NCBI GenBank assembly: GCA_023101725.1
Contig: JALJCO010013358.1
Span: forward strand, 248,001-312,000
DNA length: 64,000 nucleotides
DNA from: Atherinomorus stipes
Taxonomy: Eukaryota > Chordata > Actinopteri > Atheriniformes > Atherinidae
Direction: 5' to 3'
Positions 12,355-24,230 of this stretch are shown piece by piece. The position numbers and the translations under genes were made by a program. Position 1 is the stretch's first letter. Every line of letters begins with the position of its first letter. The notes under the pieces were generated by a model that ran no database searches, was not told where the DNA came from, and saw only the letters and a list, made by a program, of their open reading frames with translations.

Positions 12355-12576
12355 GTAGAATGAACAAACGAGTTAGTACTATTGTCCTGTGAGCTCAGAG
12401 TTTTGCAAACTGTGTTTTTGTTGTTGTCTGGGTAGCGAGCTGCTCTTCTCAGCTGCACTACGGAAACACACATCGTGAACACACGGCCCCGAAAAGTCTG
12501 TAGTACACCCTGATAATAACGGAAAGCTAAATCTGAACTCACAGGACAATAGTACTCATTCGTTCGTTCATTCTAC
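12355..12576. mobile_element. Nested 222-bp TIR element B inside the foldback
   Basis: The ends are inverted copies over about 45 bp: 12355-12399 (GTAGAATGAACAAACGAG...) and 12532-12576 (...CGTTCGTTCATTCTAC), sharing TACTATTGTCCTGTGAG. It abuts element A exactly. Confidence 0.75.
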
Positions 12577-12795
12577 TAAAAGTATTGGTGAAAATCAAGG
12601 AGTTTTGCTGCAGATAATGTGTAATATAGTGACTGCCCCGTATCTCCCATTTTACTGGAGGAACACCGAAGGGCAAATCAGCGTAATATCTTCTGAAGGA
12701 CTCAAAGTGATGCAGAAACTTTACCGGTGAGTAAATGCATGTATAAACTCCTGGAAATAAGGTCCAGGTTGAAAAAAAAGAAACTTATCCTTCAA

Positions 12796-14289
12796 GACTC
12801 TTTTGTTCGTACGCTGAGAATGGTTCGATGCAAACGTTTAAATAAATCACACATGGGTCCAATCGAACAATCCTTTTTTGGATCAGATGTGCATTCATTT
12901 CTACGCTAGTTTGATGAATGAGGGCCAGTGTGACCATTTTCACAGAGTATACTGAGCCAAGGTTTTAAAAATGGAGGGGAAAGGGGGAAAAAGGGTGTAT
13001 GGAGAGGAAAAAAAATAAAAAAAAAAAAGAAGAAAAAAAAAGAAAAAAAAAAAAAATAAAAAGGGAAGGGGAAAAAATAAAAAAAAAAAGGAAAAAAAAG
13101 AAGGGGGCAAGGGAAGAAAAGGAGGGGGGGAAAAAAGGACCCGGGAAGGAAAGAAAAAAAGTTTCTATATAACAGATCTCATATGGTATTAACATCAACT
13201 TCATGCTGTTAATTAACAAATAAGAAAATATGCATAAATATTATCAGTTACTCCAACTACGAACTTTGAAAAAAACATTTGGTAATTGAGTTATTTCGTT
13301 ATTTATTATGATATTGTGGCTGCAGTTTTAAGCCTGGATGTACTGTATAACAGCTGATGAGGTCATGGATGTATCAGTCTTTACCCAACAAGATCAGACT
13401 AAGATATCCTAAAAACCAGATGCTACACTAACTTGGTATCCAGCATCATGCTTGCAAAATTAGAGGAAGATTGAAGGATCAGTTATTGAAATTTAGGAGA
13501 TGAACAGAAAGACAAAGATAAATTCATTACTCATGACTTTGAACCATGTAGTTGATGGTTAGAGGAACAGGTTGGGATTTTAACTGCATCTATTAGTTAA
13601 TGATACATAAATATTTATGGAGCAAACTGGAAAACTGAAAAGCAAACTCTAATCAGAAGTCTCATCATTAGGAAAAATACTGTTTGATTAGCTAAGATAA
13701 AGCTACTGTAAACCAATTTACATATGAAGTTGTTAATTCTTTCTCTAAACTCTTCAGGAAATGAGTTCACTTCAGCTCAAAGAGGCTTCTGCTCCGAAAG
13801 AGTTTTACGAAATGAAAATGATTTATTTTCATATGTATAGTTTACAGTGATGGTATAAACTTGTATACATTAACAGATATGTCTGTTAATTTGTAGAAAA
13901 TGGAACAAAAATGAAAATTTGATAGAGGCAAGGTATTGTACTAGCAAATTATACAGTTCTCATCATGTTATGGGACTATGGGTCTTATTTATGAATGTAA
14001 TCATAAAACTGTAACGACCCTTTATCACTATTAATAATTTTATATCGCTATAATTGCATAATTGTTATATTAATAATTTGATTGGTTTATCATGTATACA
14101 GTAATTATATGTTTTATCATTTGCAGTGAACATAATTTGAAACTTCTCAGAGAAACAAAGATAACAGTCATTGTCAGCCAGTCTAATAAATCCCTAACAC
14201 TGTGCTGAACCTAATGGCATGAGTGCATGTTTAAAGCCATATTTCCACTGAGAGGCACCGTTTGGTTGGGGTCCGTATGGAACAGGATA
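12796..14289. other. Intronic sequence with a purine low-complexity block
   Basis: About 12970-13160 is almost pure A/G homopolymer mixture, possibly a degraded assembly region. The rest is AT-rich with no exon or repeat recognised. About 14233-14290 looks like a fragment of another MITE into which the following LINE inserted. Confidence 0.5.
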
Positions 14290-15100
14290 GGATTTTTTTT
14301 TTTTATATCGAACAATAACAGTAGGTACAGTACAATTGAAACAGTGACAAAAATGCATACCAGAAATTAGGACTAGCAGGATGAAAGATCATGCATTAAA
14401 ATAGAAACAGACAATAAAGATTACATTAAATAGATAAGCAAGAGAAAATAACAGTACACAAACACCTTGAGATAGTTTAACACCTTAACATTAAGCAAAT
14501 AAATTCAGTCAGCGGAGGGGAAGAACAATTCATAATTAGCAATAATTTTGATAGTGTTACTGTTTTCAATAAGACATAGCAATTTCATAGTATAATTAAA
14601 TTATAAAAGAAATGTTTTAAGACTGGGGCAAGAATTGGCAAATTTTTGCTTGTGGATATGAAATTTAGCTTTTCGTATCACACAATTCATTAAATATTCA
14701 AGGTATTTGCTGTTTTTATTATTGTAGTAGCAAAGAATGTCTTTTGAGGTGAAGGAATATTGGATATTGGCCTGGTTGAGAAAATGGAAATGAAGATCTA
14801 ACCAGAAAGCTGTTGTGATTTTACAGTCAAAAAATAAATGTAAAAGGGTTTCAATAGGAACATTACAAAAAGAACATAAATCACCCTTTTCGATAAATTT
14901 GGCATTCAAGCTCTACACATCACTCTTGTAGCCACAAATGCAACTTTCTCTGGTTGTTAGACAACCACAAATACAGCAACATGTTACCGAGTTGCACAAG
15001 AAAATTATTCTGGGGCAAATTGTTTAGAAATGTTTTAAACACTCTTGTTGAAATGTTCGATTAAACTGCTACCCACAACAACAACTTACACTGTGAGCCA
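14290..15100 (-). mobile_element. L1-clade LINE 3' fragment
   Basis: The minus strand 14909-14601 encodes CSFCNVPIETLLHLFFDC, the Cys/His zinc-knuckle (zf-RVT) signature at the C-terminus of L1/Tx1 ORF2, followed by FW and a lysine-rich tail. The T-run at about 14291-14303 would be the polyA tail of the minus-strand copy. It is 5'-truncated. Confidence 0.7.
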
Positions 15101-15522
15101 ATGGCTAGGTGTTATTTCCGGTCTCTCACAGGAACTTGATAATTAATAATCGTTTCTATATCGGCCGGCTCAGGAATAAGGTGGATAAACCCCTTTTTTA
15201 AATGGAAACACAAAATAGTTTCTCATTCTGACCCAAACCATAGGGAGAGAAAATAGTGTTAAGAGCTTTCAGTATGTTTGTAGTTAGTTCTTACTGTATG
15301 TGTTCAAGTTAACACTTCAACTCAAAAGAAGCACACCAATAAATCAGTCAGTTTGAAGTGTCGCCCAGATTTAATAAAATGAGATTTATTTTGACTGCAT
15401 GAAGGCCACATTACCAGTTTCACACTAATAGTATCAGAACAGGATTATGTCATGTTCATCTTTTGAAACTTCAATGATGTGTTACCATATAAAATCCTTT
15501 CTGTGTTGGCATTTCGATGTAG

Positions 15523-15626
15523 GTGGAGGACGCACAAGTGGCACAGTTGCACTTTGGTTCCAAATTCTGTTAGACGGGGATTATCTGGATCAGGAGAAGC
15601 CTGTGGAAACGGTTTAGAGACAAGAG
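15523..15626 (+). CDS. thsd7b: thsd7b internal exon C (104 bp) with GC splice donor
   Basis: One base completes Arg83, 34 codons follow (residues 84-117), and one base carries over. It starts WRTHKW, continues CTLVPNSV, and ends GEACGNGLETR, matching the expected short THSD7 module between the exon B ending (CPVY) and the exon D beginning (VSC). The acceptor is cgatgtag. The donor is AGAG/gcaagt, i.e. GC instead of GT. The nearest GT, 4 bp downstream at 15631, would break the frame into exon D. No ATG or long ORF marks this exon; it was found by searching intron 2 for the missing W..W..C..CG.G segment in the correct phase. Confidence 0.88.
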
Positions 15627-15632
15627 GCAAGT
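15627..15632 (+). other. Non-canonical GC 5' splice site
   Basis: The junction AG/GCAAGT is the usual context for GC donors, which need strong matches elsewhere to U1 snRNA. The intron ends in a normal AG at 33322-33323. The frame across the junction (…LETR-G-VSC…) is preserved only with this site. All other donors of the gene in the window are GT. Confidence 0.8.
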
Positions 15633-15949
15633 ATTAACCCTGACCCACTGTCATTTCTGTACTCTTTATTCTCCAGACAGCTCCTGCCACAGTCTAACAC
15701 CTGTTTTAAGCCCTTTTTTTCTCCTACCCCCCGTCCCCCCCGTCTCTGTCCTTCTTTAAAGAGATCTAATATCCCTCTCACAAGTGTTTCTTAACAAACA
15801 AGTGACGGACACATTCAACAAAGAGGACATTTGTCCGGTAAAAGCAATGACTTTCTGTCAGCTTAACTAGCTTCCTATTGATGCATGCAGCAAGTCCGAT
15901 GCTCACAAGCACCATTCAGTAACAGTTTGAAAGAAATACTGAGCTATTT

Positions 15950-15975
15950 GTGTGTGTGTGTGTGTGTGTGTGTGT
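15950..15975. repeat. (TG)n microsatellite
   Basis: An uninterrupted TG tract of about 13 units. Confidence 0.95.
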
Positions 15976-17454
15976 CATGCAACAGCCATACAGTGTTTAC
16001 AGACTGTTTTTCAATACATAACTCAATTCTCTGAAAAGAAGTTCAGTATTTTGATCTCTGGCTCTTCTTCAGTCAAAGACAGCTTGAGGATGATGCTTAT
16101 CCCTTGGTTTTGTTCTGCATAACAACAGTCTGTGAGGGAGAGGGTAATAAAATAAATGCCAAGTGTGTGAGAACCGTTGCAGGTTGGGATATTAAGATTC
16201 AAGTGCTTGCAAATAAGTTTGGTTTTATTTTCAGGTTTAATGGTAGTGGTAATGGTTCCTGAATTGCAGATACGTATATTCTTAGATTGCAGTGCCACTG
16301 AGTAAAAGTTTGATAAAGCTGTAAGATCAGCATTGTTCCAGCATCAGAACAGAGTCAAAGTGAGACAAATAACATGCACAAACATGAGCTTTAAAGATAA
16401 GGTCTTCTTCTCTTCTAATGGAACAACACATCTCCAATAACATGCTAGCTTATTAAATAATTTGGTAAGCTAAAGTTCAATATAAATTGAATGAGAACAA
16501 GACTTTGCAAATTTGATAAATCAGCACACTGACATAGGAATTGGCAAGCAAGTCTTATTTCATCCTGGCAAATTAGATTTAGCATGTAAATGACGCTTCA
16601 GATAAAAAGGTTAGGAGCTGTGATAATCTAAAAGATTTTCATAGATTCATTAATAAAACTGTTTAAACTATTTATCCTAGCTCTTAATTTTTGGAGTTTA
16701 TCATTTACAACCTGCTATTCTGAACATAAAAAACAACTAAGACTATTAATATTTTACTAATTACTATTACTCATTCATAGAAATGCATTATTGTTACTAA
16801 TTCATTCATTTTTTATTTGAATTGTTTTCCTATTTTCTATGTTGATTTAATGGTTCTTTTCCATTTCACATCGTACATGGCAGTACTTTGAAATAAGTAA
16901 GTCTTACTAGTACACATGTAACACATTCACATTAATACACACAGTCCCCTATCTAAAACCTGTCCTTAGGCCATTGTTTTCCATAAAGCAGCTTACATAT
17001 GATGAATCATGACACATGATAAAAATGCATAAGCTGTGACCATGTAGACATTTAGGAATTGTTGAAGTATATATTTTTCAAAATGTGAACCTAACCACTT
17101 ACACTAATCCATGCAGTGGGAGCAAAGTACAATAAGCAGAATACAATGTCATTTTATTGGACGACTCTCACACCAGTTATCTTTTGCATGCTAATACGCA
17201 AAGGTCTGTTATCGACCATTTCAGTTAATCTACTTTCAAGTGTTTGTAGCCAAGTAAGTATTAGCAATTCATGGAAACAGGGCATCATCACATAGGGATG
17301 AAAAATTTAAACTTAACCTCTATATAGGTTAGATTTTAAGGTCCCATTTTCAGGTCTATATGTGAACCAGTATTGTTGTTGACCAATATACTGTAGCTAT
17401 TCCCCAGTCGGTCATGAGATCAGGCTGACTACACATTATCAAATCAGGACCATA
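15976..17454. other. Intronic sequence, no gene seen
   Basis: A 91-codon minus-strand ORF at 16023-16298 has no recognisable domain. No repeat is recognised. Confidence 0.6.
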
Positions 17455-18115
17455 GACCATTAATAGAGAGGGCCATAACCTTCCGCTCACGTGACCCATT
17501 GGTTTCTGAAGAGCTAAAAGTGAAGCCAGTTGGGTGTGTCCCACCGTTGCCATGTTGCCGTGTCACGTGTGTTGTCACTCCCGGAAAATACTAGAATGGG
17601 CAAAGGCAAGGCCACTCCGAGCCGCGGGGCAAATGATTGGCAGCTGACGTACTCTGGGTTAAACGCTAACCGAGCTAACTCGAAACTAACAGGAGGCAAA
17701 GGGAGTTTCCCCCCAGGGGGGGGGGTGGGGGGAGGCGCGCGAACAAGGGGGTCCCTAGGGGGCACCAGTCGGGGGGGGGGGCCGGGGTTCCCCGCTGTCA
17801 ATCAAAAGGACACACCCTTAATTATGTGTAATTTCAAGATTAAATAACATCAAAACAGATGAGTTAGAAAAAAAAAATCACCCCCATCAGTTGACATGAC
17901 GGTAAACTTGACCTATTAAATCTGAAATTATTTTCTGAACCAAGCTGTAAATATATTTATTTCTGCTGTGAAGTTGGTCTTTTTGACATGGGAGTCTATG
18001 GGGATTTGCTCTGTTTTGCAGCCAGCCCCTAGTGGATGAATGGAGAACTACAAAAAATGACTTCTTTCGGGTAGCCTCATAGTTGGCCACCGGAGGTTGC
18101 CGCTTGATCAGGACC
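17455..18115. repeat. Dispersed repeat Z, copy 1
   Basis: 17455-17700 matches 63690-63925 (ACC.TTAATAGAGAGGG, AGCCAGTTGGG.GTGTCCCACCGT, CACTCCCGGAAAATACTA, CCGAGCCGCGGGGCAAATGATTG). The 3' part (CTATGGGGATTTGCTCTG... GCCAGCCCCTAGTGG... GGAGGTTGCCGCTTG) is a common teleost repeat ending. No ORF of note. Confidence 0.65.
17700..17795. other. Anomalous G/C homopolymer block inside repeat Z
   Basis: C6 and G9-G12 runs with unusual GC content interrupt repeat Z, where copy 2 (about 63920-63950) has ordinary sequence. This suggests sequencing or consensus error, or a collapsed gap, rather than biology. Confidence 0.4.
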
Positions 18116-18239
18116 CCCCAATATGAAAATTTTTACATATTAAGATACGTGTCATTTTACTTGTCCAACCTATAATTTCAATACAATTTTGTAAATACAT
18201 ATATTTATACTTGTATATTTTCACTTATATTTATATATT

Positions 18240-18462
18240 ATGCACTGTGACTTGGTGGTTAGCACCGCAGCCTCACAGCAAGGTTGCTAGTTCACTTCCT
18301 GGCTGGGGAGGGGTTTCGAACAATTCCAACAGTGGCCTTCTTGTGTGGAGTTTGCATGTTCTCCCCATGCATGTGTGGGTTCTCTCCGGGTTCTCCGGCT
18401 TCCTCCCACCATCCAAAGACATGCGTGTTAGGTTAATTGGTAACTCTAAATTGTCCCTATAG
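18240..18462 (+). repeat. tRNA-headed SINE, 5' part
   Basis: A-box-like GTGGTTAGCACCGCAGCCTCA and B-box-like GGTTGCTAGTTCACTTCC are followed by GTGTGGAGTTTGCATGTTCTC, GGCTTCCTCCCACC and TTAGGTTAATTGGTAACTC. This order belongs to an abundant teleost SINE. It stops at TGTCCCTATA where a TIR element is inserted; the remainder resumes near 18936. Confidence 0.75.
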
Positions 18463-18935
18463 GGCTGGAATATACTTGCTGCTGGTGACGCGTCTGCGTA
18501 CGCATCATGGCACCCACGCGTCCCCAGCGTACGTCTCTCGCGTTGATGCGTGGTAAAGTGCCGCGTGTGCATGGTGCAATATTGACTTGAATGCTAGAGG
18601 TGCTAGTGTGACTTGGGTTAAGTGGCCGCACATACCAGCTCCGCTGGCGAAGAGACCTCTTTTTCTTTCGCAGCAGCAAAAGTAAATTCTTCCTTGAAGA
18701 AGTTGTCCACATTGTCCATTTTCCACATACACCTGGGTCGTTCACGTATGCCCCAGAAATACAATCTGACCGGCAGATTGACCTCAGTGTCCAAGTGCTG
18801 TGTACTGTTCCCAGCGGTGGCCTCTGGTATTGAGCGTTTTTGGCCGTGACAGGCTGCAGCAAGTATATTTACAGATGGCGCAGGCTGCTAGCGTGGACAG
18901 TTGCATCCCACACAATGTATTCCCCAGCCTAAAAA
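18463..18935. mobile_element. TIR element inserted in the SINE
   Basis: The left end TAGGGCTGGAATATACTTGC and the inverse of ...AATGTATTCCCCAGCCTA near 18932 are related; ATATACTTGCTGC is also inverted at about 18860-18872. The interior is rich in CG dinucleotides (GACGCGTCTGCGTACGC). Overlapping ORFs on both strands are palindrome by-products. Confidence 0.6.
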
Positions 18936-19085
18936 TGAAATGGGGGTGGGATTGTTTGTTTGTCTTTGTTTGGCCCTTGCCACAGATGGGGGCCTTTCTG
19001 GGGGGTGTACGCCTCTCGCCTGATAATAGGTGGCTCCAGCAACCCCCACCCCCTAAATTGGATAAACAATACAGAAACTGACTGA
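18936..19085 (+). repeat. tRNA-headed SINE, 3' part
   Basis: GGATTGTTTGTTTGTCTTTG, GGGGTGTACGCCTCTCGCCTG, GGCTCCAGCAACCCC, then GGATAAACAATACAGAAACTGACTGACT follow the order of the SINE 3' half, in the same orientation as the 5' part at 18240-18462. Confidence 0.7.
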
Positions 19086-20214
19086 CTTATTTATATATTC
19101 ATATTTTTTAGTAATTTACTCCAAAAATTTTTTTTTTGGTTTTTAAGTTGTGCTCCTGTCTCTCGAATTTTTTTAAAAAAGCATTTATGTACATGGCCTA
19201 CAGTATTTGTTACTGATAAAATATTTGATTAAAAGAAAAAAAAAAACCTTTCCGTCTTAATATCTTGTTACAATATGGACACCTGTGGTTTATTGACAAG
19301 TGCAGCTTGTATATGTACAAATCTCATTTTCTAATCAGTGCAACCTGTATTCAGGTGCACACAACAGTCTGGATAGTATGGTAGTGTCACAAGACTTTCT
19401 TGTGATTGATTTACAGAGCAAAGATGTATAACATTTCCTGTAATAAAATGTAATCCTATTTACAGCAATCAGTGGTGCTTTTTACAGATTATTATTGGCA
19501 ACTTTTTTGCTGTAAAACTACAGACAACTTGTCACAGTCTCATTCGCACAACTGGTTAAAAAGCTTTAGTGCTCACTGAACCATTTTAGACCTATTTATA
19601 ATCACATTAACATTTCAACAGATCTTAGAAAGCGGTGGCTTTATTAATTGTGTGATTTAAGTGACGTTTGCCTCACAGCGCTGCCTTGACAACTTTCTAG
19701 CATTTCTGCTCTCAGCATGGCTCACTCCTACATGGCAGTGTAATTAAGACTGACATTTCTCCAGTGAATTTGTATTACTTTTCTATGGGCTTGGAAAAAG
19801 TGTTTGTCGTGTTCTCAGGTTAAGAGCGAGCCTCATTGACCTTTATGGCTTCTTATTTGAATGTGATTAGAAAACGGCTAAGCTAAATACCTGTGACATT
19901 TCCAAAACTGAAGTATGAGTGTGGAATTTGTAATTGGTAGAAACAAAATTTAAATATAGACTTTTAAACAATAAAGAACTTGGAGTTCCTTCTGCTCAGA
20001 GGATTGTTGAACCATTTCACTGAAAAGGACACATAAATGTCAAACTGCTGCATGATTAGGGTAGTATAATTGGGAAGAGGGTCATGGTAGGGGCACAGAA
20101 ACAATTGATAAGGGCATATCTAGGAACTGAGGACAGAAGTATTATGAGATTTTTTTAACAAACTTATTCAAGGATGAATCACACACAACATTCATTATAA
20201 CTGAAATTATTCCA
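19086..20214. other. Intronic sequence, no gene seen
   Basis: AT-rich unique-looking sequence with no repeat or exon recognised. Confidence 0.6.
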
Positions 20215-20567
20215 ATGCTGATTGGAAATGTCTCCGATACTGCAGAAAATGCTGTTGTCAGTATCAACAAGTACTGGAGTTCAGGCACCGATCCAATACC
20301 ATGTATATTTTTTTAAAATAGATATCTATTTACTGATTAGCTCTGTTAGCTCTTACACAGTACTTCTTCACTGTTCTTGAAATACAGTAGTTGTGCTATG
20401 CTGAAAACCCCTGTTTTAGAGGGGTGAGGAAGAACTGATCATCTGACACCTGTTAGACAAGGAGCTAACTTGTATTCGGTATCGATACTCGGTGTCAGGC
20501 AATACCTACAGCACAAGTATTGGAATTGGTGTCAGGAGGGAAAAAATGGTATCAGAACATCTCTAAT
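20215..20567. mobile_element. Non-autonomous TIR-like element
   Basis: The near-ends GGAAATGTCTCCGATACT and (inverse of) GGTATCAGAACATCTCT are imperfect inverted repeats. The interior carries several copies of GTATCGATAC-type words, as in a common teleost MITE. Confidence 0.5.
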
Positions 20568-20799
20568 AGTAATGAAACTAAAATAATATCAGCTAATTGT
20601 ACTGTAGAATGGCTGCGATAAATCTTTTCTTTTCATTCATTTGGATTGTAGGGTGAGGCCTCTGTGGGTTGACTTGTTCGATGTCATAATGTGGATACTA
20701 CGTTGGATCGTGATGTAAGCAGTTCAGAAGTCAATGCTGACAAACATCTGCTGTTGAAATGATTAAATCAAGTCCTCCAAAGTCATATGTACTGTAGGG

Positions 20800-21625
20800 T
20801 TGTTTGCGGTTGCACCAAAATGCAGCCTATAATTACGTTTTAAATAAACGCGACCTCTAGCAGTGGTTACGTGACTGTCAAGTTTCTCCATGGCATGACC
20901 CAAAGAAACATGGCAGATATCCCTTCAATTTTTGGCAGAATTTTAAATTTTTTAAGATTTTATGTGACTTACACATAAACTCGGTTTATGTGTAATAGGC
21001 AAGACTGGTAATAGGCGAGACTGATCAATGAGAGTGATTGATTGGCGAGAGAAATGCTGCGACCCCGAAGCGGCGGGCACTCGTCTGACGTTTGCAGCAG
21101 GTAGTTAACAATTATTCTGCTAGCAGTTAGCGACGTTCAGACAACAACATTCCGTGGAGTGGCTCGTTATTCTGTGGCCGAGGGAGGGAGCTGTGAATCT
21201 AGCAGGTTGGTCTTGCGCATGCACATTATTCAAAAAACTCCCTACCAGTCTCTGCTTTCTGAAATGCTGAAACATCTTCTAAAGCGCCTTTAATGAACTT
21301 AATTCAAATAGGCTACACTGTATCACGTGAAGTGTTTTGTTTTTTTCAGGCTCTAGTGGCCTTTATATGACAGTATATCTGACAGGAAAGGGGGTAGAGA
21401 GTGGGGGTTGGCATGCAGGAAAAGGTCCCAGAGTTGGGAGTTGTACACTAGACCAGCTATGCCAAGGTCCTCTGGTCCAAGGTCCTATTGGGGCAGTTTC
21501 TGAACCAGTTGAGCCAAACACTGCATCAGGTGTTTCAATCAACTGTTTAATACCTTTTCCAGTTTATATTTACCTTCTCTTCAGTTGGATAGTTTTGTGT
21601 ATTCTGCATAATTTCCCTTCCTGTC
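20800..21625. repeat. Dispersed repeat X, copy 2
   Basis: Matches copy 1 in order: CTCTAGCAGTGGTTACGTGACTG, CCCTTCAAT (without the 194-bp insertion), CAGGCT.TAGTGGCCTTTATATGACA, GAGCCAAACACTGCATCAGGTG. 21335-21545 is the embedded tRNA-like SINE segment in minus orientation (A-box-like TTTGGCTCAACTGGTTCAG). Confidence 0.55.
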
Positions 21626-24124
21626 ACCGCTAGGACCCCAGCCAGCATTTTCATGTGGGCCCCATAAAGGTTGGAAATGGGCTAAAAAATGGACTCTATA
21701 TACATAGGACTGTCCGGGTGTCAGGGAGTTGTAAAATATGCTTCTGACAGAGTGTAATTTCAGGTTGTACACAAACTACCCTATGGTACTTATGAATTTG
21801 GAGGATGGTCTGGACTAAATACATCAATTTAAAAGTCATAAACAGTTGTGTTACTGTAGATTAATGACAAATCTGGAATCCAGGGTTATAATATTTTTTA
21901 TTTTGTTGTGATTCCTGCTGATTTTTCAAATGTCAGTGTTATTTGTGAGGCTTTGACATGTTCTTAACACTTCTGAAATGTGTGATTTGCATGGTTTCAA
22001 GAATAATTTCCCCCTATACTTATCTTTAAAGATATGAGGTGCAGCACAGCTTCCATCAAGTGGTAAGGTTGGCACAGAATGAGTGACATCTTTGAGAAAT
22101 GCTGCAGCATCCACACAGCTTTAATTTCAAGTTATTTGCGGCAGTTTAAAAAAAAAACTGGAGAAAAAGGGTGAAATGAGCCTCCTGAGAAACGAATGAA
22201 TCTCTGAGAAACCACGGACTCACTATGCCAACAGATTTGCTTCATGAGTCTACAGATAACAGCTTAATAATGAGGCAGCAAGAGCAGTAACCTATCAGGC
22301 TGCAAAGCAATGAAGATTAATGCACTTTGTTGACATTCCTTACAATCTCTCACAGTTTAATAAACTATTAGGTGATAAAATAATTATTTATGCACCACAT
22401 GGGAATACTGAACTAGTAAATGGCATATATTAAATTTGTGAACTTTAATTAGTTTTCAGCAAATGTTTGAATAACTTGTTATTTAAGATGTAATGATAAA
22501 ATAGATGTGATCTAAAAGAATAGATTTGGAAATGTAAACTTGCATGTTGGGGTTCTTATGATGTCGTGTAAACACTCAACACAGAATCTGATCATGGCTT
22601 TGTGGTGCGATAACCTGCTTTGGGGTTAACTCTGTGTTGATGTTTTCTGGCCACAAACATCCTCTGCAGGTTTGACTGCTCTTATTCTCGCTGTTGAGAC
22701 TTAAGCTGCAATTCTGTATCAGGCAGGCAAATATATTATGTTACCAGAAAGCCAGCTTGTGTCACACTTGGAGCTTCATGTAACTTCTTTTTTTGTGTGC
22801 TATTTGATGCACATCTGCATCCATTCCCCACCCACATGTTCCATTTGGGCTCTGAAATGGTTCATATAAATGCATTGAATTTATTGACTTTTCGTTCAGC
22901 CTAAAATTGGACTCGGTTTGAATATCAAGTTGGTGTAAGAATTAGTCTGCAAGCCTCAGACATCTTTCATTCAGATGCTTCTGTTATTTTTATTTGACAA
23001 ATTATTGAAGCTGAGCTAAGTTAGATGGGGAGTGTTACTGTATGGCCATTCCCAGGTCTTCCTAGGGAGTCTTTTCCGGTTTTATGTCTGGGCTCTGGCA
23101 GTCACTTATGTACTTTTATAGAGTTTTCCTGAAGCTATTTGTGTGTTTACTCTGCAGAATTCTTTAGGTTGTTAAAATGTAAACTTTTGCCTCAGCATGA
23201 CATGAGGTTTCATTCAGGATTGCTCTATTTTTTTCCCCCTGAATCTCATCTTTCCTTCTATCCTGACTGGGGTCCCTGTAGGAGAGAAATACCCCTACAG
23301 GGGGATGCTGCCATCCGCTTGTTTGACTGTAGGGATGGTTTTAATGAGTTGATGCTCAGTCCCTTGTTTTCTCCACACAGGCTGTTGGGAATGGTGGCCA
23401 CATAGTGAGACCATGTCTTTCCATCCTTAATCACTCAGTATAGGAAGACTGTGGTTCCCAGCTGCATCCATTTTAGAATAATGGAGGCTTTGGGGCCTTT
23501 GGGCACTTTAAACACTGGAGAAAATGTCCCCAGAGCTCTACAGAACGTGTCAAAGTAAATTGCGTTAATAGTTCCATGTCATTGTTGAGTATTGTGCATA
23601 GGCCAATGACTGAAAAAGAATTAAGTGAATCAAATTTAGAGATGAGAGTGATGCCTAAAATCATATGAAAACCCTGACTTTGGAAAATAAAAATGGACCT
23701 TTTGATCATAAAAACAACTATTGGGGACAGCACAGCACTTCCTATCCAGGGTGCCACATCCCCCAACTTCATAAAGAAACTCCCAGGACTTCCTCCACCA
23801 CCTAGTTTGAATCTGCTCTCCCTAGCTTCCATGGGATCGGATGTTAGAAACCACTGATCCCTCTGTCTGATTGTCTTTTGATCATCTGAATCAGGGCTGG
23901 GCATCACATTCTCATCATCAGCGCACCACATAGAGTCGCCACGGAACCCTACCAAGACCACCTCCAGAGGTTGATCTCGGTACATTAGTCAAACCACAAC
24001 TAACTTTCACACTGGCCCAAAAGTACTGTACTTGCAGGTGTGCCAGACTCCAGTCTGCTTTAACCCAACCAAATTGTGTAGGTGTGAAAGCACCCTAAGA
24101 TTATATGCTTGGGCAGCACTTCAC
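21626..24124. other. Intronic sequence with minor repeat fragments
   Basis: About 23995-24100 resembles one end of a common MITE (GGTGTGAAAGCACCCT). A 170-codon minus-strand ORF at 23473-23985 has no recognised domain. No exon of the gene was seen. Confidence 0.5.
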
Positions 24125-24230
24125 AATAAGTTGCTGAGGAGAACTGATTAATTTAAATCATGTGTGTTGGATCAGGAAGACATCAAAAACCTGCAGGAAT
24201 GCAGCCCTTCAAGGACCAGACCTGGACAGC
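24125..24230 (-). repeat. Fragment of a common teleost repeat
   Basis: AATCATGTGTGTTGGATCAGG, AAAACCTGCAGGAATGCAGC and CTTCAAGGACCAGACCTGG follow the order of a widespread short repeat; related fragments lie at 30915-31020 and 57660-57775. Confidence 0.55.

Larger units (their letters stand above)
11660..12795. mobile_element. Foldback/MITE with about 200-bp inverted arms
   Basis: Left arm 11660-11870 and right arm about 12580-12795 are inverted copies. They run from TTAAAGGAAAAGTTTC / rc TTGAAGGATAAGTTTC through AACCTGGACCTTATTTC, ACTCACCGGTAAAGTTTCTG and ACTCCTTGATTTT. This is a widespread teleost MITE type. Two further inverted-repeat elements occupy its centre. Confidence 0.75.

Noticed and set aside
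18240..18310. tRNA-like A and B boxes
   Set aside because: Part of a SINE head followed by SINE body; not a functional tRNA gene. The same applies to 24231-24580 and the minus-strand segments at 4110-4300 and 21335-21545.
23473..23985. 170-codon minus-strand ORF
   Set aside because: No recognisable domain, no splice or promoter context, and next to repeat-like sequence; treated as chance.
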